Assembly (NCBI GenBank): GCA_033239125.1
Contig: BSWB01000001.1
Span: forward strand, 165,997,481 to 166,061,480
Length of the DNA stretch: 64,000 bases
Direction of reading: 5' to 3'
Source: Fagopyrum homotropicum
Taxonomy: Eukaryota > Streptophyta > Magnoliopsida > Caryophyllales > Polygonaceae
Both the position numbers and the translations under genes were made by a program. The notes under the pieces were generated by a model. The model was not told the DNA's origin. It was given only the letters and a program-made list of their open reading frames with translations, and searched no databases. Below are positions 1-11,282 of this stretch, piece after piece; position 1 is the stretch's first letter, and each line of letters begins with the position of its first letter.

Positions 1-1397
1 AGCAGGTACAAGAAGTAACTCTCACCAACATCCTCTAAGCATGGATTGTCATCGGATGTTTCAAGTAAACCTTGAGCCATCCATAGATGGATCAAAGTGG
101 TTTTATCATACCAATAATCCTTCGGAAAGACTGAACAGTAAACAAAGCAATGCTTTATAGATGAGAGAAAGTCATCATAGCTAATCTTCAACACTTGCAT
201 AATCATATTCTCACGCTTTGGGATTATTTTCATCAGCTCATTATCCACAAACGCTGACCACTGCTTCATATCTTTATTGTACAAGAAGCTACCAATTGTC
301 CGGATAGCAAGAGGGACTTTTGGACACTTCTTGATAATCTGTCTTCCGAGTTCTTCCTTGCCTTTATTCTCTTCTTCATTGCTACTATCAAAAGCCATCT
401 TCTTAAACAATATCCATGCATCTTCTTCTGACAGCTCTCCTAAAGAGTAGTGAGGCCTGACAGTGGCAAGATTCTGTGCTACCGTCTCTAAGCGCGTGGT
501 CAATAGAATCTTACTTCCTCTATCACCAGCATCCAACAAAACTTTCAAACGAAGCCAATGCTCCCGAACTTCATCCCAAACATCATCGATAACAAGCAGA
601 AACTTTTTCCCTTGAACCTTGCCCCTCAATGCTTTTTGCAGCTCATCTAGACTAGATGTTTTCATGGCCATGATTTCCTCCAAGGCTTTTTCTAAACTGG
701 AGAAATCATTTATGCAAGCCCATAGTCGCAGTTCAAAGAACTCCTCCATTTCCTTTGCATTGTAAATCAACTGAGCTAAAGTAGTTTTGCCTTGTCCTCC
801 AATGCCAACCACTGCAATAACAGAAACACGTTCATCCTCCCGAGCATCAGCCATCAACAACCTTAATAATTTCTCCTTGTCTTTATCCCGGCCAATTACT
901 TCATCTTCAGGTATGTAAGAATGCTGTGCATTTCTTCTTATAGCAGGCCTCTCATCTTCTGTTGCAATCCTTATCAATCCGTACAGAGTGATGTCCTTTG
1001 CTATGTCATCTAGCCGCCCCCTAAGCTCCTTCACTTTATGAGCGGTTTTGACGATGAAAGCAAGTTGATTTGACTTGGAGAAGAAAAGCTTCATCTCCTT
1101 TTTCATTCTACTCCCATCCATGACTTTTTTTCTTAAGGCTCTGGTGGAGATGGTGTCAAACAAGTCGTCTGCTTTGTACATCTCATCTCGCAGCCTAGAA
1201 AGCCATCTACGAACAGCATCATTACTTGCTTGCTTTTGTTCAGCATCATGCAACACATCTTTGATAGTTTCGATGGTGTTCTTCAGCTTCTCAAGCTCAT
1301 CCTTTGAGTTGTACCACAATAAGAGTTCATCTTTAGCTAGAGTGCTCAACTGTGGAAGGAGTGACTTGGCAATGTTTAACACCGCGAGTTCAGCCAT
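1..1397 (-). CDS. CC-NB-ARC (CNL, RGA-type) disease resistance protein, 5' part
   Basis: The frame is open from ATG at 1397 to the left edge (465 codons, no stop), so the LRR half lies outside. The start MAELAV opens an Rx_N coiled-coil domain (about residues 1-150) with an EDVID-like stretch, YKADDLFD, near residue 75. NB-ARC follows: P-loop GIGGQGKT at 198-205, kinase-2 LLVIDDVWD at 267-275, RNBS-B GSKILLTTR at 294-302, GLPL-equivalent VPLAIR at 361-366 and RNBS-D CFVYCSVFP at 417-425. MHD would be beyond the edge. Proteins of this family are cytosolic ATP-dependent switches that sense pathogen effectors; the kinase-2 tryptophan agrees with the CC class. All nucleotide-binding motifs look intact. 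Two degenerate relatives lie just upstream on the same strand, so this is a tandem NLR cluster and this unit is the only one that could be functional. Confidence 0.93.
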   Translation of the reverse strand, partial: MAELAVLNIAKSLLPQLSTLAKDELLLWYNSKDELEKLKNTIETIKDVLHDAEQKQASNDAVRRWLSRLRDEMYKADDLFDTISTRALRKKVMDGSRMKKEMKLFFSKSNQLAFIVKTAHKVKELRGRLDDIAKDITLYGLIRIATEDERPAIRRNAQHSYIPEDEVIGRDKDKEKLLRLLMADAREDERVSVIAVVGIGGQGKTTLAQLIYNAKEMEEFFELRLWACINDFSSLEKALEEIMAMKTSSLDELQKALRGKVQGKKFLLVIDDVWDEVREHWLRLKVLLDAGDRGSKILLTTRLETVAQNLATVRPHYSLGELSEEDAWILFKKMAFDSSNEEENKGKEELGRQIIKKCPKVPLAIRTIGSFLYNKDMKQWSAFVDNELMKIIPKRENMIMQVLKISYDDFLSSIKHCFVYCSVFPKDYWYDKTTLIHLWMAQGLLETSDDNPCLEDVGESYFLYL

Positions 1398-2240
1398 GGA
1401 AGGAAGACGGAAATCCCTGTTAATATGCCATCCGTACAAGAAATGGCTAGTTAAATTAAACCCTCATAAAACTGCAAGAAGAGTTGAAGCTACTCTACAA
1501 CTTAAATCATCAATAAGATGCAACTAATAATGATCAAACTGAAACCAAAATACTCACCGGTGATGAGTAATCAATCTCCGTGAAAGTTGGAGCTGTGCAG
1601 AAAACTCAACCCAAACTAAAACCTATCGGAAAAAAAAAAAAAAAAGATTCAAGTTATAGTAATTCAACTTCACTACAGAAACACCAACAAAAACTTGAAG
1701 CTAACAAGATGCAAAGAAAGAACTCACCAAATATAGTAAACAAACACCGATGAACTCAACAGGATGTATCTGTATGGTTGGAACTTGGAAGGCTATCATC
1801 AGATAACAAGATGCAAGCTATACAGAAAAATGAAGGTGCATCATCAGTAAGTACGTACAAGAGAGAGACAACTGTCACAAGAAGAGTGGTTGAAAGGATA
1901 TCACCGGATAAGGTTACGATGATATTTTCTGACATCATTAAATGAAGTATGTTGAAAGTTGGGGGTGGGCTAAGAACGTGTAATAACCACTTATTTCATC
2001 ACATATGTTAGGTACGATAATCACAGTCAACAATGAACAGCCCATAGAGATTAACTAATACAAGAATTTTACTGTCTCGAAAAACTTGGTTTCAGAAGAT
2101 AGTAATAGGAATAGGATGACTAGGATCTTGATTTTGTTGTGCGAACAAGAGCAAGTGCATATTCCCTGTGAAAGCCAACTGAGTGAAACTTGTAGTAATT
2201 AAATCAAGAAGTTAACATAAACTTGATATGTTCAGTCCTT
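1398..2240 (-). promoter_or_regulatory. Leader and upstream region of the CNL gene, with probable 5' UTR introns
   Basis: Read on the minus strand there are splice-donor-like GGTGAGT sites at about 1728 and 1558, and an acceptor-like AACAG ending at 1417, 20 bases before the ATG. This suggests an intron of about 141 bases (1417-1557) in the 5' UTR and a second further upstream. The same donor words recur upstream of both pseudogenes (about 5099, 5157, 8865), so the leader was duplicated with the genes. The stretch 2150-2230 resembles 6475-6560, upstream of the second unit. Splicing is inferred; no transcript data are available. Confidence 0.5.
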
Positions 2241-2497
2241 AATTACTTAAGTGATGACATTCGGGTCAATTGATACTTTTTTTTTTTGGTTGGCACTTGT
2301 TTGTTGTTACTGAGGTTCAAGTATAAAATAACATGTTTGCCTGATTGGGTTCGTCGTCTTAAGTCACTTGAGACCTCCGTAAGCTTATTCCAACTATGCT
2401 GACACCATCGTTCAAGATCAATCCATCAAAGTGCTCATGCATGCAACACACACAGTTCTTTTGAACATACATTTAGGACTTGAAATCAAGCTTGATT
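2241..2497. other. Spacer without recognised feature
   Basis: AT-rich sequence between the CNL leader and the LINE tail. I see no coding region or clear repeat. Confidence 0.5.
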
Positions 2498-2890
2498 ATT
2501 TTTTTATTATTTTATTTTTTTGAAAGGTATTTATATTGATCATAAAGGGATGTACAGAGGCCTCTAGGCACAAGAAGGGGCATTGGGAGACATATTACAA
2601 TGATAGAAGAGGTAGACAACCATGCCCAAGACTAATTCGTGAGATTGATGCCGAGCCTCTTGGCCCAGAAGAGAGTGTTAGTAGATCTGTCCTTCCAGTG
2701 GATTGAGGAGTGGTTCTTGACTGCTTGTATGACGTTGTGGGCACATTTTGTGGCTTGAATAGTGTGGTTGTTGAAGATAAGTCCGTTGCGAGCCTGCCAG
2801 ACAAAATAAATGAAAGCAGTGATGGTAGCAATCCGGATGTGTGAGATGAAGTCATGTAGATACACATCTCAGAATTACTGCTAGCAAGTA
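2498..2890 (-). mobile_element. LINE (non-LTR retrotransposon) 3' fragment, copy A
   Basis: On the minus strand a 5'-truncated piece encodes the C-terminal tail of a LINE polyprotein, with words such as IYFVWQARNGLIF, CAHNVIQAVKN, HWKDRS and LFWAKRLGI, the kind of sequence that follows the zf-RVT segment. It ends in an A-rich tail, seen as poly-T at 2498-2521 on the plus strand. The same protein words and 3' end occur at 63.1-63.6 kb in the same orientation, which shows that both come from one family. The piece is too short to be active. Confidence 0.8.
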
Positions 2891-2895
2891 TCACT

Positions 2896-3692
2896 TAGTT
2901 GGCACTTTTGGAAAGAAACAATAACACATTCAATTTCAGGAGCCTTACTTGAGTTACTTCCATCACAATTATAACTATATATCTTCAGATATCAATTTGG
3001 TGAGATGTGCATCCCAAATGAACAAACTCCCCAAAAGAGCAAGCACACAATCAGCAGATCAAGCTTTATTCCAAGTCCTAAATGTATGCAGCAAAAAAAC
3101 AGAATTAAAATATAATTTCAATATATAGTGCAGTTGCAGATGCTCTATTGACATGCTGACCCTTCAGGTTAATGCACCTGTAAACATCTCTAATTGTTAA
3201 CCAAAATTCTTACAAATTAGAAAGCCGACGAACCCACAACCAGTCACTGAACTTGAGGCATTTGAGAGGGGTCTGTTGGAAAAAGAGTTCAGTATGAGAC
3301 AAAATCCTGTAGAGACAAGTAATGCATGGCCTTTTTGGACTGCATTTGTCACAGTATCAAAACCAGGTTCCTTGCCTACAAATGCGTGCCTAATTTAAGA
3401 TTTGCATCCCACAGAGTGAAACAAGTAATGTCATCATGATCTTAACATACCTAGTCAACGTTTCCTGAGCAATGATTCCATGCTTCAATCAGCTTTCCTT
3501 CTGAATCTGCAAATTTCATCATGCCTGTGAGGATGCTTATTAATTGGAGAAGGATTAGGAGTAAAAAGATAAATATAAACAAATAGCTTAATGAAAGTTT
3601 AGAAACAACAAATTGCTCAATGAGTATCCATGAGCTATATATATTAAGATCTCAACTTCAATTTTCGAATTGTAAAAGTTCAACATTACATT
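2896..3692. other. Spacer downstream of CNL pseudogene 2
   Basis: No reading frame of note. It probably includes the old 3' end of the neighbouring pseudogene. Confidence 0.4.
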
Positions 3693-4917
3693 TCACTTGA
3701 GACCCTTAATTTCTAAATATCTGAGACTTATTAGCTTTTGTAGTTCATCTGGCAACTTCACGAGATTCAAACAACCACCAAGTCTCAATATTAGTAGATT
3801 TGGCAGCTTGGAAATTATATTCGGAAGGCTATTCAACATTTTACAATTCTTGACAATTTGTCTTCCTAGTTCTTCCTTGCCTAGATTCTCTTCTTCATTG
3901 CTGCTATCAAAAGCCAACCTCTTAAACAATACCCATGCATCCTCTTCTGACAACTCTCCTAAAGTGTAGTGAGGCCTGACAGTGGCAAGATTTTGTGCTA
4001 CCGTCTCTAAGCGTGTGGTCAATAGAATCTTACTTCCTCTCTCACCCGCACCCAACAGAAATTTCAAACGAAGCCAGCGTTCGCAAATGAAATCCCAAAC
4101 ATCATCTATAACAAGCAAAAACCGTTTCCCTTGAATCTTTTCCCGCAACGCTTTTTGCAGCTCATCTAGACCAATTGTTTTCAACTTCACAATTTTCTGC
4201 AAGACTCCCCTAGATCTAAGAAATCGTTTACGCAGGCCCATAGTCGTTCTTCAAAGAACTCCTCAATTTCCTTTGCATTGTAAAGCAACTGGGCTAAAGC
4301 AGTTTTGCCTTGTCCCCCCATGCCAAACACTGCAATAACAGATACACGTTCTTCCTCACGAGCATCGGCCAACAACAACCTTAATATTCCTCCTTGTCTT
4401 TGTTTCTGCCAATTACTTCATCTTCCGGAATGTAAGAGTGTTGCGCCTTTCCTTTTATAGTAGGCCTCTCATCTTCAATTGTGGTCCTTATGAACCCAAA
4501 CTGAGTGATGAGTGATGTCCTTTGCTATGTCATCTAGCCGCCCCCTGAGCTCCCTCACTTTGTAAGCAGTTTCGACAAGAAAACCAAATGATTTGACTTG
4601 GAGAAGAAAATCTTCATTTCCTTTTTGACATTGCTGACATGAATGATTATTTTTCTTATGGCTCTAGTGGAGAAGGTGTCAAACAAGTCGTCTGCTTTGT
4701 ACATCTCATCTCGAAGCCTAGAAAGCCATCCACGAACAGCATCATTACTTGCTTGCTTCTGTTCAGCATCATGCAACACATCTTTGATAGTTCTGATGGT
4801 GTTCTCCAGCTTCTCAAGTTCAGACTGAGTTATACCACAATAGGAGCTCGTCTTTAGCTAAGTGTTCAGTTGTGGAAGGAGTGACTTGGCAATGTTTGAC
4901 ACCGCGAGTTCAGCCAT
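3693..4917 (-). pseudogene. CNL disease resistance pseudogene 2, NB-ARC joined directly to an LRR remnant
   Basis: It starts like the intact neighbour (MAELAVSNIAK) but codon 20 is TAG (4858-4860). Frame breaks follow near 4500-4515 (a short duplication), near 4385 and near 4200-4225. Recognisable pieces in order are the coiled coil with YKADDLFD, P-loop GMGGQGKT, kinase-2 LLVIDDVWD, RNBS-B GSKILLTTR and RNBS-C. After GRQIVKNC, near 3840, the sequence jumps to an LRR segment (LPNLLILRLGGCLNLVKLPD) and stops at 3693. The GLPL, RNBS-D, MHD and proximal LRR regions are therefore deleted. This is a dead copy of the CNL family. Confidence 0.9.
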
Positions 4918-5480
4918 GGAAGGAAGAGGAAATCCCTGTTGGTATGCCATCCGTAGAAAAATAAAATTATTATCAAGATCCTCAAACTAATTCCAGTAAT
5001 TGTTAACAAAATAAATCACGGTTAGCACCTTCCAAATTATAACTAAAACTTAACAGCCGGATTATCCCAGTTGACTAAAATGAAACCAAGAAACTCACCA
5101 GCTGCAAGTAAGTATTTATTCGCCACGAAAGTTGGGTTGCCCAGAAAGCACTCACCAAATACACTAAACAAACACCCGAACCAACTGCGTCTCAGTATCT
5201 CTACCGATTATGATGTATTATTCTGGTTGGAAGGCTATCCCCAGAACAAGATGCAAGTTCTGTATAATTATGATGTAAGTACAAGATAAACAAAGAGTAA
5301 CAGCTGTCATTAGAGGAGTGATTTAATGAATATCACTAGATAAGGTACTGATAGGTGAGGACGAAACTGAAGGCATACAAAATAATCAACCTTAAACTGG
5401 TCAATATTAAACAAAGACTTCATTTATAGAAATAGAAGGCGTTGACTTCACTTAAAATCCACAAGAGTTAATTAAAAACC
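4918..5480 (-). promoter_or_regulatory. Leader region of CNL pseudogene 2
   Basis: It resembles the leader of the intact CNL: GGTGAGTTT donor-like sites on the minus strand near 5099 and 5157, and AACAGGGATTTCC just before the old ATG. This supports tandem duplication that included the 5' flank. Confidence 0.45.
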
Positions 5481-6470
5481 TCCCCCAACAACAAGAATTA
5501 ACCCAAAACTGGAGGCTGGAAAAGAGCATAATAATCACCACAAGAGTTGTAGTTAACTGTATTCCAGAACTGAAGGCGTCCATTCCAGGAGCTATAGTAG
5601 AGATGAGTACCATATGAAGAATCTACGAAGAAATTCAATCCTAAGGGTAAGGGGACTAGAGGTTGTCTTGCCGCTTGGATATTCCTTTGAAAAAGGAATA
5701 AACCCCCAAAAAGAAAGACATGACAGAAGAGAAAAAGGAAGGGAATGGGGCAAGATATGTTCTCCCCGCCCGGCGCCAAAGCTATGGAAATGACCCCTAT
5801 ACAGGTACTCGAACACGATGTGTAGCTGCCGTTAACGGCATTCTCAGTTAAGGGTAAGGGGACTAGAGTAGTCTAGTTGCGAACCATGTGGAAAACTTCA
5901 CATTTTCCCCGGATTGTCGTAGCGCCGCACTGCAGCAGTTTCCGAATCAGGGATGTTAAATGACTTTTGTCTCAGAATTAGACCCATTTGTTACCCTTTT
6001 TGGAATAGTTGGGACATAAATGTAATAAATAATAGGCTGCTCGATCTGCTGTTCCGGCAAGCAGCCTTACACATCCCAACGGGGGAGACGCCCGGTTCCT
6101 ACTAACTGAACACAGGCTAATTCTTTATTGAAAAGGACTGAAAGTACTTACTTGATAGAGTAAGGAAGTCATCGGGGATACGTTTTCTCCTTTCTTTAGT
6201 GAAGGCAGGCATCTGAAAAGGTCTCTGGACTGAGGCTTAACCATCTTTAACCAGTTCCTCAAGGACAAGAATAGCTAATCCGCAAGGAAAGAACAGGAAA
6301 GATAGATTAGATTACAGTCCTATCAGTGCAACGGCCGCTTTCTCCCCATCTGGCCTCCTTAGGATTGGAAAGTGCAGAGGCAACTGTGTTCCATGCAACG
6401 GGTGCTCTGATGTATCGATATCAGAAGATGGTACCTCCTAAATGGCTGGATTGACACTCAGGCTCCCTGC
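5481..6470. other. Candidate nuclear insertion of mitochondrial DNA (NUMT)
   Basis: The block is visibly GC-richer than its surroundings and has the texture of plant mitochondrial intergenic DNA. It carries an internal direct repeat, TAAGGGTAAGGGGACTAGAG, at about 5643 and 5848. It contains no intact gene I recognise. It interrupts the upstream region of pseudogene 2: sequence matching the CNL gene's upstream region resumes at about 6475. The mitochondrial origin is inferred from composition and style only. A degraded unknown transposon is the alternative. Confidence 0.45.
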
Positions 6471-6618
6471 AAAATAGATTGCATGTGAACTCTCTCTCCA
6501 AGAAGCCATCTGAGTGAAATTGTAGTGATTTTATGTAAGAAGATGTTAGCAAATAAGGGAGTGTTCCGAGACCAACTTGAACCCACTGGTACTCTGTGCT
6601 TGTCTTTCAATATTGGAC

Positions 6619-6894
6619 ACATTCGAATGTCAAGCTCTGTTAAGGTGGTTCGCCCAACTGGACCAAGGTTCAGACAATACCAGTGGAAAAACTAACCTTG
6701 AGGAGGCATAAGGATTTTAGGACAAACCTTTTTCCGAAAGAGTAAACCATATAAGGCACATTCAATGTCAAGCTCTGTTAAGGTGGTTCACCCAACTGGA
6801 CCAAGGTTCAGACAATACCAGTGGAAAAATTAACCTTGAGGAGGCATAAGGATTTTAGGACAAACCTTTTTCCGAAAGAGTAAACCATATAAGG
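6619..6894. repeat. Tandem duplication, 2 x about 138 bp
   Basis: Two nearly identical copies (about 6619-6756 and 6757-6894) run from ACATTCGAATGTCAAGC to ACCATATAAGG. They differ by a few changes only, so the duplication is recent. No coding content is seen. Confidence 0.9.
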
Positions 6895-7079
6895 AAATTT
6901 CGGTTGAAATCCAGTAACCTTTCTCAATCATTTGTTTCCATATAGAAGTCTATCAACAGCATACATAAATTGTTTCACTTCAGAAGCCTTCCACAACCAT
7001 TAATGCAAGTTCATATATGCCATCCCCAACATCCCCTAATTAAGCACATCCCTGAATGCATTTGATTCAACTTAACACA

Positions 7080-8690
7080 CACCTGAATTTCTAAATATCT
7101 TAGACAGTTAGACTAATTAGTTTTTGTAACTCATCCGGAAGCCGAGTCAACTTTTCACAATTCACGAGCTCAAAAGATACCTCAGATAAACCAACTTTGG
7201 TATGGAATTTGGATATCTTCTGTGTCCAAACGCCTCAAACTCAGCATTCTCAAGCTTGTATAATTCAACACTACGCCATCTAACAATACTCTTTCAACAA
7301 ATCCCGTGTCAGGAGACACTAGGCTCTGTATCCCCTTACAATTAAGTAGTGAGCCTTTGACTTCCCCTGCAAGCAAATGTCAGGGAAAGATTTGCCCTAA
7401 AGCAGTAGGGATTTTTGTCATCGTAAGACATGCATTTGCAGCTACTTGAGCAGCCATGAACAAGTCATGCATTTTGCAACTGACTATATAACCTTCAACT
7501 TTCCTAACATTTTGGAAGACGCATATCTATACCAAGTACAAGAAGCAGCTCTCACCAACATCCATCTAAGCACAAATTTTCATTGGATGTATTAAGAAAA
7601 CCCTGAGCTATCCATAAATAGATCAAAGTGGTTTTATCAAATTGATAATCCTTCAGGAAGACTGAACAATATGCAAAACAATGCTTTATGAATGAGTGAA
7701 GGTCATGATAGCTAATCTTCAGCCCTTGTATAATCATATTCTTGCGCTTCGGGACTATTTCCATCACCTCGTTATCTACAAATGCGGACCACTGTTTCTT
7801 ATATTTATCGTACAAGAAGGTACCCATTGTCCTGATAGCAAGAGGGACTTTTGAGCACTTCTTGACAATCTGTCTTCCTAGCTCTTCCTTGGTCTGACTC
7901 TCCTCCTCTTTGTTGCTATCAAAAGCCATCTTTTTAAACAAAATCCCAGCATCTTCATTTGACAACTCTCCTTAAGCAAAGTGAGGCCTGATAGTGGCTA
8001 GACTTAGTGCTACTGTCTCTGAATCTGTGGTCATTAGAATATTGCTTCCTATGTCACCAACATCCAACAAGTGTTTTAAACGAAGCCAGTGTTCTCAAAT
8101 ATCATCCCAAACATCATCTATAACAAGGAGAAACTTTCCCCTGAATCTTGCTCCTCAACATAATTTGCAATTCATCAAGACTTGTTGTTTTCATGCCCAT
8201 GATTTCCTTCAAACCTTCTTTTAAATTCAAGAAGTAATTTAAAGAACTCCTCGATTTCCTTTTGGGTTGTACAACAGCTGAGCTAATGCTGTTTTGCCTT
8301 GTCCCCCAATGCCAACCACACTGCCATAACAGAAAAAGACTCTTCCATTCCAGCATCCGCCAACAACAGCCTTAAAATTTTCTCCTTGTCTTCGTCTATC
8401 CCAATCACTTTGTCTTCTGGGATATAAGAATGTTGTACATTTCTTCTTATAGCAGGTCTCTTATTTTCTATTGTGCTTCTTATAAGCCAAACTGAGTCAT
8501 ATCCTTCGCTATGTCATCCAGACGCCCTCTGAGCTCCTTACAATGAAAGCCAGATGGTTTCACTTGTAGAAGAACATCTACATTTGTTTTTTCATCATGA
8601 TACCCTCAATGACTCATTTTCTCAAGGATCGAGATGGCGTCAAACAAGTCGTCTGGTTTCCACAACTCATCTCGAAGCCTAGAAAGGTAC
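7080..8690 (-). pseudogene. CNL disease resistance pseudogene 3
   Basis: The 5' end is missing: homology begins at LSRLRDE (about residue 65 of the family) near 8690, next to a donor-like GGTGAGTGT. Recognisable pieces are KPDDLFDAIS, the P-loop region GIGGQGKTALAQLLYN near 8270-8312, LDELQ..L..KIQGK near 8120-8190, and an open stretch at 7552-7965 with RNBS-C, GRQIVKKC, VPLAIR and RNBS-D CFAYCSVF. The MHD motif (KMHDLF) is at about 7460-7475, and an LRR onset (LRMLSLRRL) follows. Several stops and frameshifts break it. Unlike pseudogene 2 it keeps the GLPL-to-MHD part. Confidence 0.88.
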
Positions 8691-8990
8691 ACTCACCGGT
8701 TGTAGTTTGTGCTCAAACACCACAAAAGCAGGAGACTTGGAGTTGTTCATTAAAACCCAACCTAAAACCCTACAAACAAAAGGGGTTAACTCATGAATAC
8801 AAAATTATTGTATGAAAGTACAAGATGGTATTGAAACTAAAATTTGCAAAGAGAACAACTCACCAATTGCAATAAACGTACGCCGATGGAGATGGAATAC
8901 TCAGCTGCATCTTTGAATTTCGATTATCGCCATTCGTAGACCATGGTGGAAAGGCTTTTCTCGATGAAGCTAAAAATCAGGAAAATGACA
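8691..8990 (-). promoter_or_regulatory. Leader remnant of CNL pseudogene 3
   Basis: It carries the same minus-strand GGTGAGTT donor-like word (about 8865) followed by sequence like that upstream of the other two CNL units, for example the word CACCGATGG on the plus strand near 8880. Confidence 0.4.
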
Positions 8991-9800
8991 CGCTTTTTAT
9001 GGAATTTTTATCAAAAATCACCAAGTTCAAGGTAAAAAAAAGTTTGAATAAAATAAGAATGAATTTCTTACTTAGCATAATAATAACCTAGTGGTGTCAT
9101 ATCACCTTTATAAGGACAAATTATTATATCAATTATTTTTAATATATATGAAATATATTTAATTTTTCTACATTAAGTTTTAGGTACAAGAAATATTTAA
9201 ATTAATTATGTAAAAAAAATTGGCTAAATAAGTCTTTTTCTATTTCCATTAGGTATGTGCATCCTTCAATTTTTAACACTTTTATTAAATTGAAGTTGGA
9301 AGATAAGGAGTTTGATTAGGAGTACATTAACTAAACATATTTATACTATGATCTAGTTACAAGAGAGAAATATCAAAAAAGATTACTGAACTAATTTGGC
9401 CTAAATTTATTCATTTTTGATATTGTGACTTGACCTATACTGACCTTGGATTTGTCAAAATGAATAAATGAAAATTTCATTATGATCATACAATTGTTTT
9501 GGTGATCATTGGTTATTTGTTTGATAAAATCTGATAACGGATTGGTTAGAAAATACCTTCGAGCAAAATGTTATGTTGGAGATATTTAACTAGTTAATTA
9601 AATTATTAATTAATTAATTTAGCTTGTGAGAAATGTCCTAGAGATAATTAAATTCTATGGAAAGAATTTAAATGATTTTGGAAAACCGAAGGTAATTTGA
9701 GAAATGGTATATTCCTACCAGGTGCCGTAGAAGACAGTGATCCTACTAGTTATTAATATCAATGGCTGGAACAAGCTCTCGGTAAGCCCTCTTGAATTAC
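8991..9800. other. AT-rich spacer
   Basis: No coding sequence or ordered repeat seen. Confidence 0.5.
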
Positions 9801-9803
9801 TTA

Positions 9804-10564
9804 GGGCTCGTTTGGTATAACTGTAGGAATGGAGTTGGAATCAGGAATCGGAGTGGAATACATAATTGGAATAAGTCATTCCAGATACTTGGTGTTTGGT
9901 AAGATGTTGGAATGAATTATTTTTGACACATGTTTTTTATTTTATATGAGTTATGAAGCGAGAAATTATATCATATTTGATGATATATGTGTGAATATTT
10001 ATAATCTAAATATATGTTATTTTTTAAACTACATTTAAGAAAAATGAAGTATAACGAATAACTTAACGATTAAACACTAAACAATCGTCAACCCAAATAA
10101 ATAGGTATATATTTCTTTAATAAAAAATATTTTTTTCTAATTGAACAAATTATATTATTTTCGAGCATTTTCCGGTTACATTATATATTGAATGAAGTGT
10201 TCGTATTATAGTTAAAAAAACCTTTTTCGAAATCATATTTTCTACAAAATAATTATATAATTTAAATTATTTGATGGACAATAAAAAAAAATTTAATAAA
10301 ATAATAATTTGATTTTGTGAAACTAAATAAGCAAGTATATATATAATAAAAATATATAAATGTTGTTTCAAATTTAAAATGAGTTTATGTTGGATTGGGA
10401 TACCCACCATTAATTTATGAAATCAGCTTATTCTTCAGAGTTGGAATGATCCATTCCATGGAATTATTCTCATTCCGATTCCAAGTCTTACCAAACACGA
10501 GGTATTGGTACGACTCATTTTGATTCCGATTCTTGATTCTATGGGAATCGTACCAAACGAGCCC
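9804..10564. mobile_element. Tourist/PIF-Harbinger-like non-autonomous TIR element
   Basis: The ends are inverted: GGGCTCGTTTGGTA at the left and TACCAAACGAGCCC at the right, with further inverted GGAATGGAG/CATTCC words inside. It is flanked by TTA at 9801-9803 and 10565-10567, the 3-bp target duplication typical of PIF/Harbinger MITEs. It is 761 bp with no transposase frame. Confidence 0.85.
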
Positions 10565-10567
10565 TTA

Positions 10568-10881
10568 GTTAACTTTCCCGCATATTAACCCAGCTGAGGG
10601 GTTACTTGTTTACTAGCATGTTTAATATGATACGCTTACAGGTTTAATAAATAAGTCGTGTATATATGAATATGTTATATGCCTAGAGATAATATGTTGA
10701 AAGATAAATATCAATAATGCATGTTGTAGTGCACTATATGAAGTTTATATGCGGAGGTGATGGTACAAATTAAGGTCACTCACAACTAACCATATATTTA
10801 ATGATAACTGATTATTGTTTTTTGGATTAAGTTGTGGGGTCTTGTGTGCACAAATGAGGTTACTCTTACAAGATACACTAG
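10568..10881. other. Spacer between two transposons
   Basis: No feature recognised. Confidence 0.4.
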
Positions 10882-10987
10882 TGTATTGTAATATCCGGAA
10901 TTTTTATTCCTTTTAATTCCGAATCAATTCGGACTTCGAGCCGTCGACGGTTCCCATTCTATATAGTATTTCTTTCTTCACAAATTT

Positions 10988-11129
10988 TATCATTTTATGA
11001 AGAATTTAATTCACATAAAATGATAGAATTATATCAAACCCTAATTCTTATAATTATTTATCATTTTATGTAAAATTTAATTCACATAAAATGATAGAAT
11101 TATATCAAACCCTAATTCTTATAATTAAT
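10988..11129. repeat. Tandem duplication, 2 x 71 bp, inside the LTR
   Basis: Two copies (10988-11058 and 11059-11129) start TATCATTTTATG and end TCTTATAATT. They are almost identical. Confidence 0.9.
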
Positions 11130-11152
11130 CCTTAACGACGACTTTAGACGAG

Positions 11153-11282
11153 ATCATGACAAGGCTGAGACGAGAATGTGTCAAAGCTGTGACGAGACCA
11201 TGACAGAGCTGAGACGAGGTCATGACGAAGCCCGACAACTCTGTGACGAAGTCATGCATGGGCCTGACAAAGCCATGACGAG
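11153..11282. repeat. Degenerate 22-bp minisatellite inside the LTR, about 6 units
   Basis: The unit resembles ATCATGACAAGGCTGAGACG, recurring with drift about every 22 bases. Confidence 0.7.

Noticed and set aside
1075..1527. 150-codon plus-strand frame
   Set aside because: It is antisense to the CNL coiled-coil region, and the equivalent antisense frame recurs in the pseudogene.
5498..5816. Two overlapping minus-strand frames of 74-93 codons in the GC-rich block
   Set aside because: Overlapping frames without a known domain; composition effect in a probable organelle-derived insertion.
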